NCBI GenBank assembly: GCA_016872915.1 | Contig: VGYQ01000006.1 | Location: 1-64,000 of the forward strand | DNA from: Planctomycetota bacterium | Lineage (GTDB): Bacteria; Planctomycetota; Phycisphaerae; Phycisphaerales; SM1A02 | Length of the DNA stretch: 64,000 bases | Reading direction: 5' to 3' | In this document: positions 52,546 to 61,268 of the stretch, in pieces | Position numbering within the stretch: position 1 is the first letter of the stretch | Layout of the letters: each line of letters begins with the position of its first letter | Translations under genes and position numbers: made by a program | Notes under the pieces: generated by a model | Seen by the model: the letters and a program-made list of their open reading frames with translations, nothing else | Database searches by the model: none | Told to the model about the DNA's origin: nothing

Positions 52546-53492
52546 CCGCTGCGCTCGAAATTCGTGGCGTTTGCAAGCGCTACGGCAACGTGGAGGCGGT
52601 TCGTCCGCTCGATCTCGTGGCGGAGCGCGGCGCACTGATTGGACTGCTCGGCCCCAACGGCGCGGGCAAAAGCACATTGATCCGCATGGTCATGTCGCTG
52701 ATTCGTCCTGATGCGGGCGAACTGCGCGTGCTTGGTGGCGACGCACTCGACATGAAGGATCGCATCGGCTATCTGCCCGAGGAACGGGGCGTCTACCGCC
52801 GCATGCGCGTCGAGGACTTCCTCTTCTACATCGGGCGGCTCAAGGGACTGCCTTCGAGCGGACTGCGCGCGCGGATCGCGGGTTGGCTGGAGCGGATCGA
52901 ACTTCCTGGCGTTGCGCACAAGCGCTGCCAAGAACTGAGCAAGGGGATGCAGCAGAAGGTGCAATTCGTGGCTGCGCTGCTGCACGACCCAGAACTGATC
53001 GTGCTTGATGAACCGTTTTCAGGCCTCGATCCCGTGAACGCACGCGTCCTCATTCAGACAGTTCAGGCGCTGCACCGCGAGGGACGAACGATCTTTCTCT
53101 CCACGCATCAGATGTCACAGGCTGAACAGATGTGCCAGCGCGTGGTACTCATCAATCGTGGCGAGAAGATCCTCGATGCGCCCGTCCGCGAAGCACTCGC
53201 TCGCTTCTCTCCGCGCGCCATCGATCTCGAACCCGCCTCGGATCCCCAGAAGGCCTGCGCCGCGCTGAAGCAGTTGCCAAGCGTTGCAAGCGCCGAGTGG
53301 CGACCTGAAACATGCACCATCCATGTCGCGCTCGATGAGCGCGCGGATGCAGTCTCCTCGCTCGCAGCGATCGCCGCATGCGTTCCTGCCCGACGAATCG
53401 AGGTGGCACGCGTCTCGCTGGATGATGTCTTCGTCCGTCTGGTGGAGGCCCATGGTGGACATTCGCGTGTGCCCGTGCGGGGTGCCGCATGA
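52542..53492 (+). CDS. ABC transporter ATP-binding protein (NatA-like)
   Basis: The ATPase of an ABC-2 exporter, 316 residues. Walker A is GLLGPNGAGKSTLIRM, the Q loop lies near RIGYLPEERGVYRRM, the signature is variant (LSKGMQQKVQFVAALL), Walker B is LIVLDEPFSGLDPVN and the switch His is in STHQMSQAEQMC. The YLPEERGVY segment is typical of NatA-type proteins. A C-terminal regulatory domain of about 100 residues follows. The ATG overlaps the previous stop, and its own stop overlaps the permease start (ATGA). The substrate is unknown; Na+ for NatAB is an analogy only. Confidence 0.93.
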   Translation: MTAALEIRGVCKRYGNVEAVRPLDLVAERGALIGLLGPNGAGKSTLIRMVMSLIRPDAGELRVLGGDALDMKDRIGYLPEERGVYRRMRVEDFLFYIGRLKGLPSSGLRARIAGWLERIELPGVAHKRCQELSKGMQQKVQFVAALLHDPELIVLDEPFSGLDPVNARVLIQTVQALHREGRTIFLSTHQMSQAEQMCQRVVLINRGEKILDAPVREALARFSPRAIDLEPASDPQKACAALKQLPSVASAEWRPETCTIHVALDERADAVSSLAAIAACVPARRIEVARVSLDDVFVRLVEAHGGHSRVPVRGAA

Positions 53493-54859
53493 CGGGCGAA
53501 CACCGCACCACATCAGGTCGAATGGGGCGCATCGGTGCGATCGCCGCCCGTGAGTTCAAGCAAACGGTTCTCACCAAGAGTTTCATCTTTGGGGCGCTCG
53601 TGCTGCCCGTCATCATGATCGGCATCGGCGCGTTGGTACCGCTGCTTGTCGGAGGCACCACGCCTCCCGTCGTCGGGACACTGGTCGTTGCCGACAAGGA
53701 TGGTTCGGTGGCGGAACAGATGCGATTGGCGTTCGATGCCATGCGTGCAACGGGCAAGGTGGCGATATCTCCATCCGACACGATGCCGCCACCGATGCCG
53801 ATGGGTGGTCTTGGCGGCGTGCCGATGCCAGACGACCCGCCCGTCGATATCACCGTGATGCGCATCGCGCTCGATGCAGATCTCCAGCGCGAACAGACAC
53901 GCGTGCAATCAGGAGAGATCCTTGGCCTCGTGGAGATTCCCGCTGCACTGCTGCAGTCTGCGCCGCCTGCGGGCGTCGACATCAGCGTGCTCGTCCCAAC
54001 GGCATCACCAGCGAAGACCACGGCGATGATCGGACGCATCGCACGCGAAGCCACCGTCACCGCCCGAGTGGCGGCAGCGGGCGGCGATCTTGCGGCAGCG
54101 CGCGCACTTCTCAGTCCACCGAGTGCAGCGACGGCACGCGTGAGTAACGAGGGCCAACGCTCGAGGGAACGCTTCGAGATTCGCATGATTCTCCCAGGGG
54201 CATTCATGTTCCTCATGTGGATCGCGTCATTCACAAGCGCGAATCAACTGCTGACTTCCACCATCGAGGAGAAGTCGAGCAAGGTGATCGAAGTGCTGCT
54301 GTCCGCCACGAGTCCGCTCGAACTGCTCGCCGGAAAGATTCTGGGACAAAGTCTGGTGAGTTTGGTGATGCTCGGCATGTATGGCATCGCGGGGATGGTC
54401 GGACTCACGCTCCTCGCTGTGACAGACCTCGTGGATGTCCCGACCATACTTCTCTTCGTCGTCTGGTTCCTGCTCGGCTACTTCATGTGCGCAGCAATGA
54501 TGGCCGCAGTCGGAAGTGCCGTAAGCGACCTCCGCGAGGCTCAGACGCTGGTCTCGCCAGTCATGCTTCTCATGATGATGCCGATGATGCTGTGGCTTCC
54601 CATCTCGGAGAATCCGACGGGCATCCTCGCGACGGTCACCAGCTTCATCCCGCCGATTGGCCCGTTTGTGATGGTGCTGAGAACGATGGGCGCCGTGGAG
54701 GGAATCCCGGCATGGCAGGTCGGCGCCGCACTTTTTACAAATGCCATCGGAGCGATCGCACTTGTCTGGCTTGGCGCGCGCATCTTCCGTATCGGCATCC
54801 TGATGCAAGGCAAGCCGCCGACACCTCTTGAATTGCTGCGTTGGGCGCGCGCGCGCTGA
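53489..54859 (+). CDS. ABC-2 type permease (NatB-like)
   Basis: The membrane partner of the preceding ATPase, 456 residues. A first membrane helix (about 32-53) is followed by an extracytoplasmic region of about 170 residues with a Met/Pro-rich stretch (SDTMPPPMPMGGLGGVPM). The region from residue about 231 holds five or six helices: FMLMWIASFTSANQLLTSTI-type, LVSLVMLGMYGIAGMVGLTL, ILLFVVWFLLGYFMCAAMMA and MLLMMMPMMLWLPISE. The segment EEKSSKVIEVLLSATSPLEL is the conserved ABC-2 coupling region. ATGA overlap with the ATPase gene. Confidence 0.9.
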   Translation: MTGEHRTTSGRMGRIGAIAAREFKQTVLTKSFIFGALVLPVIMIGIGALVPLLVGGTTPPVVGTLVVADKDGSVAEQMRLAFDAMRATGKVAISPSDTMPPPMPMGGLGGVPMPDDPPVDITVMRIALDADLQREQTRVQSGEILGLVEIPAALLQSAPPAGVDISVLVPTASPAKTTAMIGRIAREATVTARVAAAGGDLAAARALLSPPSAATARVSNEGQRSRERFEIRMILPGAFMFLMWIASFTSANQLLTSTIEEKSSKVIEVLLSATSPLELLAGKILGQSLVSLVMLGMYGIAGMVGLTLLAVTDLVDVPTILLFVVWFLLGYFMCAAMMAAVGSAVSDLREAQTLVSPVMLLMMMPMMLWLPISENPTGILATVTSFIPPIGPFVMVLRTMGAVEGIPAWQVGAALFTNAIGAIALVWLGARIFRIGILMQGKPPTPLELLRWARAR

Positions 54860-54900
54860 AAGCCCATATGAAGCGCGGCCGCGCTTCTACACTTTCGCCC

Positions 54901-55425
54901 ATGGCTCATCATGACCTTTGGGCTCCATGGCGCATGGCATACCTGCGCGACCTCGAAGCGCGTCACGGTGATGCGAAGAGCAGCAGCGCGCCACAGCTCA
55001 GCAATTTTTTGCGGGCGGCGTGGGAGGATCCTGCGAACGATCATGCCCACTTCGTTGTGCACAGAAATGAGCACGGGCTGATCATGCTCAATCGCTACCC
55101 GTACTCCAATGGACATGTGTTGGTGGCGCTTGCCGAGGCACGACCCACCCTGCAGGACTACACCGCACCACAGCGTGCGCACCTCTGGGAACTCGTGGAC
55201 TTTGCGGTGGAGCTGGTCGAACGTGCCCTTCATTCACAAGGTGTGAATGTGGGAGTCAATCAGGGACGAGCTGCAGGCGCTGGACTCCCTGAACATCTGC
55301 ATGTCCATGTCGTTCCCCGCTGGAGCGGCGACACCAATTTCATGGCAACCATTGGAGAGGTGCGCGTCGTCCCCGATTCGCTTGAGTCCAGTTGGCAGGC
55401 TCTTCGCGCGGCCATCCGCGACTGA
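54901..55425 (+). CDS. HIT-family nucleotide hydrolase/phosphorylase
   Basis: A 174-residue histidine-triad protein. The N-terminus HHDLWAPWRMAYLRDLEA and the triad GLPEHLHVHVVPRWSGDTNF (HxHxH) match the branch of diadenosine-tetraphosphate phosphorylase-like proteins. MLNRYPYSNGHVLVAL is the beta strand before the triad. The ATG at 54901 is used because the family N-terminus starts there. Likely clears AP4A or similar dinucleotides; the exact substrate is not shown. Confidence 0.9.
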   Translation: MAHHDLWAPWRMAYLRDLEARHGDAKSSSAPQLSNFLRAAWEDPANDHAHFVVHRNEHGLIMLNRYPYSNGHVLVALAEARPTLQDYTAPQRAHLWELVDFAVELVERALHSQGVNVGVNQGRAAGAGLPEHLHVHVVPRWSGDTNFMATIGEVRVVPDSLESSWQALRAAIRD

Positions 55426-55815
55426 CAGAATTCAGCGATCGGTCCTGCCGACGGCCCGAGCGAACTCGCGCCCGCGCCGAAGCGGGGCTGGGCCGACTCA
55501 TTGGCCTCGAACCCAACTCGCAGGTGGGTTCGAAGTCCGACGATCCCGATCTTCCACTCGGCGCCATCGCCGGAGGCTTGATCTTCGTCGCAGATCTGCG
55601 ATCCCTTGGGTTCGTGCAAGGTTCGAGCGCATGCTGAACCGGCCTCCGTCGACAGGACCAATCGCTGACGGCGTAAACGATAGCCACTTGCGTACTGGCG
55701 CGAGAGTCGGGCTCAAGAATCAGGCGGGAGAATTGGGCGCGAGAAATCCTGCCCAACGAAGTCTGGTTTCCTCCTACGCTTGGGAGCGCGAGCGCGGCCG
55801 TCGCGTTGCGTTCGT
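55426..55815. other. 390-bp intergenic region with two dyad symmetries
   Basis: No convincing gene occurs between the HIT gene and the MFS gene. A 9-bp perfect inverted repeat (TCGAACCCA at 55507-55515, TGGGTTCGA at 55525-55533, 9-nt loop) and a 14-bp palindrome (TCGCAGATCTGCGA, 55588-55601) lie in it. Neither is followed by a T tract, so they are not intrinsic terminators. They may be operator or RNA structures, or chance. Short open frames cross the region but have no start site or family features. Confidence 0.4.
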
Positions 55816-57168
55816 ATGACCGTGTTCTCCCCCCCACTGCTCCTCCAGCGCCTCGGCGCATTCGTCGGCGAGTTCCACCCGCGCGCACTGCCGACCATGT
55901 TGCGCGCGAACTATGCGCACGAGCTGTATTCCGGGATGTTGATGCCGCTCATGCTCGGAGCGCTTGAGGGTGGCACCATGGCGATCGTGGTGAAAAAGAT
56001 GTTTACGGGAGTAGAGGGCGTTGATCCGACAACGGTCGACTATGCGGTCGCTGCGGTGAGCGCCGCACCGAATGTCGCCAACCTCAGTTCATTTGTTTGG
56101 GCGGCCCTTGCGCATGGCAGGCCAAAGGTCGCGTTCATCAGTGGATTGCAACTGCTCACCTGCGTCTGCGTTCTGCTTGCAGCGTTCGTGCCTGTGAACA
56201 CGCTTGGGCTGCTGCTGTTGACCGCGCTTGTGATGATTTCGCGCATTGCATGGACAGGAGTCATCACGGTGCGCGCAGTCGTCTGGCGCAACAACTACCC
56301 GCGTGCGAGTCGAGCAATCATTGCAGGTCGCATGGCGACCGTGCAGTCGCTCGTGCTCGCGCTCGCAGGGCTCCTGATTGGATCAGCTCTCGATCTGCGT
56401 GCAGACAGCTTTCGATATCTGTTCCCCGGCCTGGCGCTGACAGGCGTGATCGCCAACAGCATCTGGCGAAAGGTCCGACTGCGTGGCCAGCGCGGACTGC
56501 AACTGGCAGAAATCGAATCGGGTTCCGGGGCGGCACGCATCGACCCGCGTCATCTGTTGCATCTGCTGCGCGATGATCGGCTCTACGCGCGCTTCATGTG
56601 GTGGATGTCGGTGTTTGGACTTGGCAGTCTCATGGTCGGGCCGCCGCAAGTTTTGGTGCTGAACGATCAGTTCCACACTTCCTATCTTGAGGGCATCCTG
56701 ATCACCACCGTGATTCCATTGGTGGTGATGCCACTGGCGATTCCAATCTGGTCGCGACTGCTGTCCAAACAACATGTGGTGGCGTTCCGCTCGGTGCACG
56801 GCTGGACATTCGTCCTTGGATCTGGCGCCATCTGGCTTGCGGCGCTCTTCGACTCCATGACGCTGATGTACGCATCGAGCGTGATGCTGGGCATTGGGTT
56901 CGCGGGCGGTTCGCTCGCATGGAACCTCGGACACCATGATTTCGCACCTGCACACCGAGACAGCGAATACATGGCAGTGCACGTCACGCTCAATGGCATC
57001 CGCGGTGCCATCGCGCCATTTCTTGCGGTCCTCATTTATGACCCGCTCTCGCGCCTCGGCGCAGGACCGTGGTTTTTCATGCTCTGCATGCTGGTCAATC
57101 TGGCCGGTGTGCTTGGTTTTCGAGCCATGCGAAGGGATCTACCCCCTCGAATCACAGCGGAAATCTGA
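55816..57168 (+). CDS. MFS transporter
   Basis: A 450-residue integral membrane protein with about 12 hydrophobic segments. The N-terminal part ANYAHELYSGMLMPLMLG has a first helix; the typical loop region RIAWTGVITVRAVVWRNNYP precedes a conserved Arg-rich turn (RASRAIIAGRMATVQS). Later helices include ILITTVIPLVVMPLAIPIWS and SVMLGIGFAGGSLAWNLGHH. The two-domain 6+6 layout fits the major facilitator superfamily. It resembles the transporter at 62449-63888 in general build (both have an AxxRxGxxS-style loop), but no substrate is suggested. Confidence 0.83.
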   Translation: MTVFSPPLLLQRLGAFVGEFHPRALPTMLRANYAHELYSGMLMPLMLGALEGGTMAIVVKKMFTGVEGVDPTTVDYAVAAVSAAPNVANLSSFVWAALAHGRPKVAFISGLQLLTCVCVLLAAFVPVNTLGLLLLTALVMISRIAWTGVITVRAVVWRNNYPRASRAIIAGRMATVQSLVLALAGLLIGSALDLRADSFRYLFPGLALTGVIANSIWRKVRLRGQRGLQLAEIESGSGAARIDPRHLLHLLRDDRLYARFMWWMSVFGLGSLMVGPPQVLVLNDQFHTSYLEGILITTVIPLVVMPLAIPIWSRLLSKQHVVAFRSVHGWTFVLGSGAIWLAALFDSMTLMYASSVMLGIGFAGGSLAWNLGHHDFAPAHRDSEYMAVHVTLNGIRGAIAPFLAVLIYDPLSRLGAGPWFFMLCMLVNLAGVLGFRAMRRDLPPRITAEI

Positions 57169-57228
57169 TACATTGCGCGGCTCGCCTGTGGGGACGTCCC
57201 ACCGGCTCCGCCTTGCGAGGATGGCAAA

Positions 57229-59049
57229 GTGCCTCCCCGCGCATCGAAAGCACGCACCCCCATGGTTGACTACAACCTCATTCAAGACATCGGACTCGAC
57301 CTCGATATCGCCGACCAAATGGTCCGCGACGCCCTTGGCACGAAAGCGACGGTCAACGACCTCGCCGCTGCCGCAGACAAAGCAAAGACAACCGGAGGCG
57401 CAGAGACCCTCCTCAAGGGCACCGTGGTGTCGATCAGCGGCGACTATGTGATCGTCGATGTCGGATTGAAGAGCGAGGGGCAGATTTCGAAGGAAGAGTT
57501 CGAGGACTCCGGTGGCGTGTCCGTTGGCGACACCGTCGAGGTCGTTCTCGAAGAACTGGAGGACGCCGAAGGCAACATCGTCCTCTCGAAGCGCAAGGCT
57601 GACCGCATTCGAGGCTGGGAGACTCTCGTTGCAACCAAGAAGGAAAACGATGTCGTCGAAGGCAAGTGCCTCCGCAAGATCAAGGGTGGTCTGCTGGTGG
57701 ACATCGGGGTCCCCGTCTTCTTGCCGGCTTCGCAGGTCGACATCCGACGCCCAGGCGATGTCGGCGACTTTGTTGGCCGCACGATGCGCGCACTGGTGTT
57801 GAAAATCGATCTGGAACGCCGCAACATCGTCATCAGTCGACGCCGTCTGATCGAGGTCGAGCGCGAGGAGGCGCGGAAGACGCTCCTGACTCGCATCAAG
57901 GAAGGCGACATCGTGAAGGGCCATGTCACAAATATCGCCGATTTCGGCGCATTTATCGATCTTGGTGGGATCGACGGACTGCTGCATGTCACCGACATGT
58001 CCTGGGGCCGTGTGAACCACCCATCGGAGATCGTCAAGATCGGACAGGAAGTCGAAGTGAAGGTGCTGAACATCGATCGCGAGCGCGAGAAGATCGCTCT
58101 CGGTTTGAAGCAGCGCGAGCCGAGCCCATGGGAGGAGATCGAGAAGAAGTACCCCGTTGGCGCACGCGTGCGCGGGTCGGTCGTCAGCCTCATGTCCTAC
58201 GGTGCGTTCGTGCGCCTCGAGGACGGCATCGAGGGTCTCGTGCATGTCAGCGAGATGTCGTGGACTCGACGCATCAACCATCCGAGCGAACTGGTGCAGG
58301 TGAATCAAGAGACCGACGTGGTCGTTCTTGACTTCAACAAGGACAAGCTCGAAATCTCCCTCGGTATGAAGCAGTGTGAGGTGAACCCATGGGATCTCGT
58401 CGCCGAGCACTATCCGCTTGGCACCGTCATCACAGGGAAGGTTCGCAACCTTGCCAACTACGGCGCCTTCATCGAGATTGAGTCAGGCATCGATGGATTG
58501 CTCCACATTTCCGACATGTCTTGGACCAAGAAGATCGCGCACCCGAACGAGCTCTTCAAGAAGGGCGACGAGGTGAAGTGCGTGGTCATTGAAGTCGACC
58601 AAGAGAAGCAGCGCGTCGGTCTCGGCATCAAGCAGTTGACCGAGGATCCGTGGGTCGAAGCGATCCCAGGCGCCTATCGACCGGGCATGATCGTGAAGGG
58701 CAAGATCACGAAGATCACGAACTTCGGCGTGTTTGTGGAACTCGAGGATGGTCTTGAGGGTCTGCTGCACATCTCCGAACTGAGCGATCAGAAGATCGAA
58801 AATCCACTGGATGTCGTGAAGCCTGGTCAGGAAGTCGATGTCAAGATTCTTCGCGTGGATACCGACGACCGCAAGATCGGCCTCAGCCTCAAGCGCGCAC
58901 AATGGGGCGCGGGCGATGCTGGCGGCGGCAAGACCGAGGGTGCAAGCGCGACGGACGACGCATTTGTTGTCCCGAAGCGTGCGAAGCCAACCCGCGGCGG
59001 CATGGACGACCACGGCGCACTCGGAACCGACAAGATCAAGCTCGACTGA
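57229..59049 (+). CDS. rpsA: Ribosomal protein S1
   Basis: mRNA-binding small-subunit protein, 606 residues with six S1 domains. The first two are divergent ribosome-binding repeats (LLKGTVVSISGDYVIVDVGL; VEGKCLRKIKGGLLVDIGVP); the four C-terminal RNA-binding ones are strongly conserved (GDIVKGHVTNIADFGAFIDL, GARVRGSVVSLMSYGAFVRL, GTVITGKVRNLANYGAFIEI, GMIVKGKITKITNFGVFVEL). The tail is Gly/Asp/Lys-rich. The start is GTG at 57229 with GAGG upstream; an ATG at 57262 is possible. Followed by a strong intrinsic terminator, so it is probably monocistronic. Confidence 0.95.
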   Translation: MPPRASKARTPMVDYNLIQDIGLDLDIADQMVRDALGTKATVNDLAAAADKAKTTGGAETLLKGTVVSISGDYVIVDVGLKSEGQISKEEFEDSGGVSVGDTVEVVLEELEDAEGNIVLSKRKADRIRGWETLVATKKENDVVEGKCLRKIKGGLLVDIGVPVFLPASQVDIRRPGDVGDFVGRTMRALVLKIDLERRNIVISRRRLIEVEREEARKTLLTRIKEGDIVKGHVTNIADFGAFIDLGGIDGLLHVTDMSWGRVNHPSEIVKIGQEVEVKVLNIDREREKIALGLKQREPSPWEEIEKKYPVGARVRGSVVSLMSYGAFVRLEDGIEGLVHVSEMSWTRRINHPSELVQVNQETDVVVLDFNKDKLEISLGMKQCEVNPWDLVAEHYPLGTVITGKVRNLANYGAFIEIESGIDGLLHISDMSWTKKIAHPNELFKKGDEVKCVVIEVDQEKQRVGLGIKQLTEDPWVEAIPGAYRPGMIVKGKITKITNFGVFVELEDGLEGLLHISELSDQKIENPLDVVKPGQEVDVKILRVDTDDRKIGLSLKRAQWGAGDAGGGKTEGASATDDAFVVPKRAKPTRGGMDDHGALGTDKIKLD

Positions 59050-59399
59050 GCGGCATCAACTTCGGGATGTTTCCCGAACCGAAGTGCTTGCCTGCATACG
59101 TGTCTGCAAAAGCGACGACGGCCTGCGAAAAATCGCAGGCCGTCGCGCTTTCCGGCACCCGCTACACCTTCGTGCGCGGGCGAGTCTCCCCATCCGCCCC
59201 GCCGCCCCATTGAAGGGGGGTGCAGTGCCAAGAAATGGCGTTCGTATCAGAGAATGGCCAGATATGACAGGACAGTCAGCAACAGAACTGGCTGCTTTGA
59301 AACCTCACTTCCTAAAAACCGGGACAGTGACATTGGCTATCTCACACACGAACAGGTAAATCGAGTCAAACCACTTGAACCCGATCTACACTGGCGAAT
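59050..59399. other. 350-bp intergenic region between rpsA and an AMMECR1-like gene
   Basis: Apart from the terminator at 59116-59151 no gene is visible. From about 59225 the sequence is clearly richer in A and T than its surroundings. A weak promoter-like pair, TTGGCT (59333-59338) and GTAAAT (59356-59361) with 17-bp spacing, could serve the gene starting at 59400. Confidence 0.45.
59116..59151 (+). terminator. Intrinsic terminator after rpsA
   Basis: A perfect 13-bp stem (CGACGGCCTGCGA at 59116-59128 and its complement at 59133-59145) closes on an AAAA loop. CGCTTT follows, a short and interrupted T run. It stands 66 bp after the rpsA stop. The same structure read on the other strand has a poorer tail. 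It is the only convincing intrinsic terminator I found. Confidence 0.7.
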
Positions 59400-61268
59400 A
59401 TGCAGCGAACTGGAGCAATGTCCACTTCTGCCGCGCTTTTTTTCACGGTCATGCTTTGCACGACTCAAACGAGTGCCGATTCGCCAAAAGATGATGATGC
59501 GATTGCAGCATGGAACTCCTGTCGATTGGCAATCAATGGCGGAATCAGCGAAAAAAATGCGCCTGACGGACTTTTGGATGACTTCTACTCCGCATCGATA
59601 CTGCTCCGACTCGATGGGCAGGTGATTGGGGTTGGAAGTGCCAGATCGCCCGGCGCAGTCTCAACGGCCCTGCGCATGGCGGTTGCAGACGCTGCGCGAC
59701 GCTGGAGCAGCACACCAAGCAGAGTTGATCAGCCCATTCCATTTGAGCGTCTGACGCTTGAACTTGAAGTGGGCGGCGAGTTTGAACCGCTGCTGGGCAC
59801 GAATTTCGCACAAGCTGCCCGAGAGGTTCAACCTGCACTCGATGGGATGGCTCTGCGACGCGGCAGTGAGTGGGCGCTCGCCCATCCCGGCGTCCTACAG
59901 GCCCTGAACGTTGCAAGTGCGCCGGACCAGACGCTGCTTTCACTCGCACTGCAGGTCGGACTGCCAGCGCGCGATCTCGACCAACTGCCCGCTGACGAGA
60001 GAGTGGCTATCTACCGATTTGGAGCGACACGTGTTGTGCAACCCACAGCAGCAAGCGCCCCTGTCATCGTGCTCCGTGGCATGCAGCTCTTGCCTGCGGA
60101 ACGCGGCGCACAATTGATCCGTGACATCGATGCGTGCGCCGAGGGCATCGTGTCGTGGTTTGAGCGCTCCCTGATCACACCCAAGGCTGGGGAAAACGAT
60201 GAACCTGCCATGCAGCGCACCGCCCTTCGTGCGCTTGGACTTCGCGGGGACTATCTGCCTGCGGAGCGCGCCGATGCGACACTGTTTGCAGGACCCGCTG
60301 AACAAGCGCTCGCAGCGGCTGCACTTGCTCAGTTTTCACGCTCGCATGAAGGCCCCATGGCGAAGCGCGCGGCTGCAGTTTCTGCAGAAATCCTTTGCGC
60401 CCTCGGTCGAGTCGACGAAGTGGAGACCGCACCACAGCAGGACGCAAAGGCTGTTGCCTGGATTGTGATGGCGTGCACGGCACTTCCAAGGGAGGTGTCG
60501 AACTGCCCTGAACTCTCCACGCTTCGGAGCGACTACCGAAATGCGCTTCTGGCCCGTTGCACCAAGCCGCTGAGCCCCGAAGCACCTAGTGCCGGCGATG
60601 GCGCCGTGCTCCCCCCACTCACGCTTCAAGGCGATCCACTCGAACAATCCCTTCTGCTCGCTGCTCTTGCCTCCTGTGAGCGCAGTGGTGATCCACTGGT
60701 AGAACGCGAACGACTGATTGCTGCAATCGACACGTGTTGGAAGGACACGCCGCGGAGCGTTCTGGTTGGGGTCTTTGGCTGGTTGCTTGAAGCAGATTTG
60801 GCACTCGGAGAAGTTCCCTCGCATCACCGAGCACTCGTACAGGCCGCGCGTCAAGCGCTCCTTGCAGTGCAACTTGGATCGGCCGGACTTGCCGCTGCGC
60901 AGTTGGATCCACCACCACCGGATGTACACGGCGCATTCGCGCTGACGGGTCAGAGCACCCGGGGTGCAAATGTGCAGAGCGCACGAGTGGGTCATGGCCT
61001 TGCGCTCATGCTCGGCAACGCGGAGCTGACGAGCGATGAGGAAAGCGAACGTGCATGCGCATCGCAGGCCATGCTCATTCGCTTTCTGCGGCAGCTCGTG
61101 TTTGACGATACGTCGTGCTATCTCGTGGCAGATCGCAGTCGGGCTCTCGGCGCGCTTCGAACTGCACCGTGGGACAGCCGAATTGCCGTGGCAGCAAATG
61201 CCATGTCACTGATTTGCCTCGAAGCGAGCAGAAACGCGCTTCGATTGCGCTGCCCGCCCGTAGAATGA
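59400..61268 (+). CDS. Exported protein with AMMECR1-like N-terminal domain (tentative)
   Basis: A 622-residue protein with a signal-like N-terminus (ALFFTVMLCTTQTSA). Residues about 55-200 carry an order of motifs that I read as a divergent AMMECR1 domain: DFYSASILLRLDGQVIGVGS, ALRMAVADAARRW, PFERLTLELEVGGEFEPLLG and VQPALDGMALRRGSEWALAH. The invariant LRGCIGT segment of true AMMECR1 is not kept. The remaining 400 residues are helical and Leu/Ala-rich with several Cys, and contain no recognisable domain. An ATG 18 bp downstream is another start. Its stop overlaps the next gene's ATG (ATGA). The fold call is tentative; the function is unknown. Confidence 0.6.
   Translation: MQRTGAMSTSAALFFTVMLCTTQTSADSPKDDDAIAAWNSCRLAINGGISEKNAPDGLLDDFYSASILLRLDGQVIGVGSARSPGAVSTALRMAVADAARRWSSTPSRVDQPIPFERLTLELEVGGEFEPLLGTNFAQAAREVQPALDGMALRRGSEWALAHPGVLQALNVASAPDQTLLSLALQVGLPARDLDQLPADERVAIYRFGATRVVQPTAASAPVIVLRGMQLLPAERGAQLIRDIDACAEGIVSWFERSLITPKAGENDEPAMQRTALRALGLRGDYLPAERADATLFAGPAEQALAAAALAQFSRSHEGPMAKRAAAVSAEILCALGRVDEVETAPQQDAKAVAWIVMACTALPREVSNCPELSTLRSDYRNALLARCTKPLSPEAPSAGDGAVLPPLTLQGDPLEQSLLLAALASCERSGDPLVERERLIAAIDTCWKDTPRSVLVGVFGWLLEADLALGEVPSHHRALVQAARQALLAVQLGSAGLAAAQLDPPPPDVHGAFALTGQSTRGANVQSARVGHGLALMLGNAELTSDEESERACASQAMLIRFLRQLVFDDTSCYLVADRSRALGALRTAPWDSRIAVAANAMSLICLEASRNALRLRCPPVE

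Noticed and set aside
55520-55545. A tRNA T-loop-like GGTTCGAAGTCC sequence
   Set aside because: The flanking T stem does not pair (GTGGG against TCCGA), and no acceptor or anticodon arm is present.
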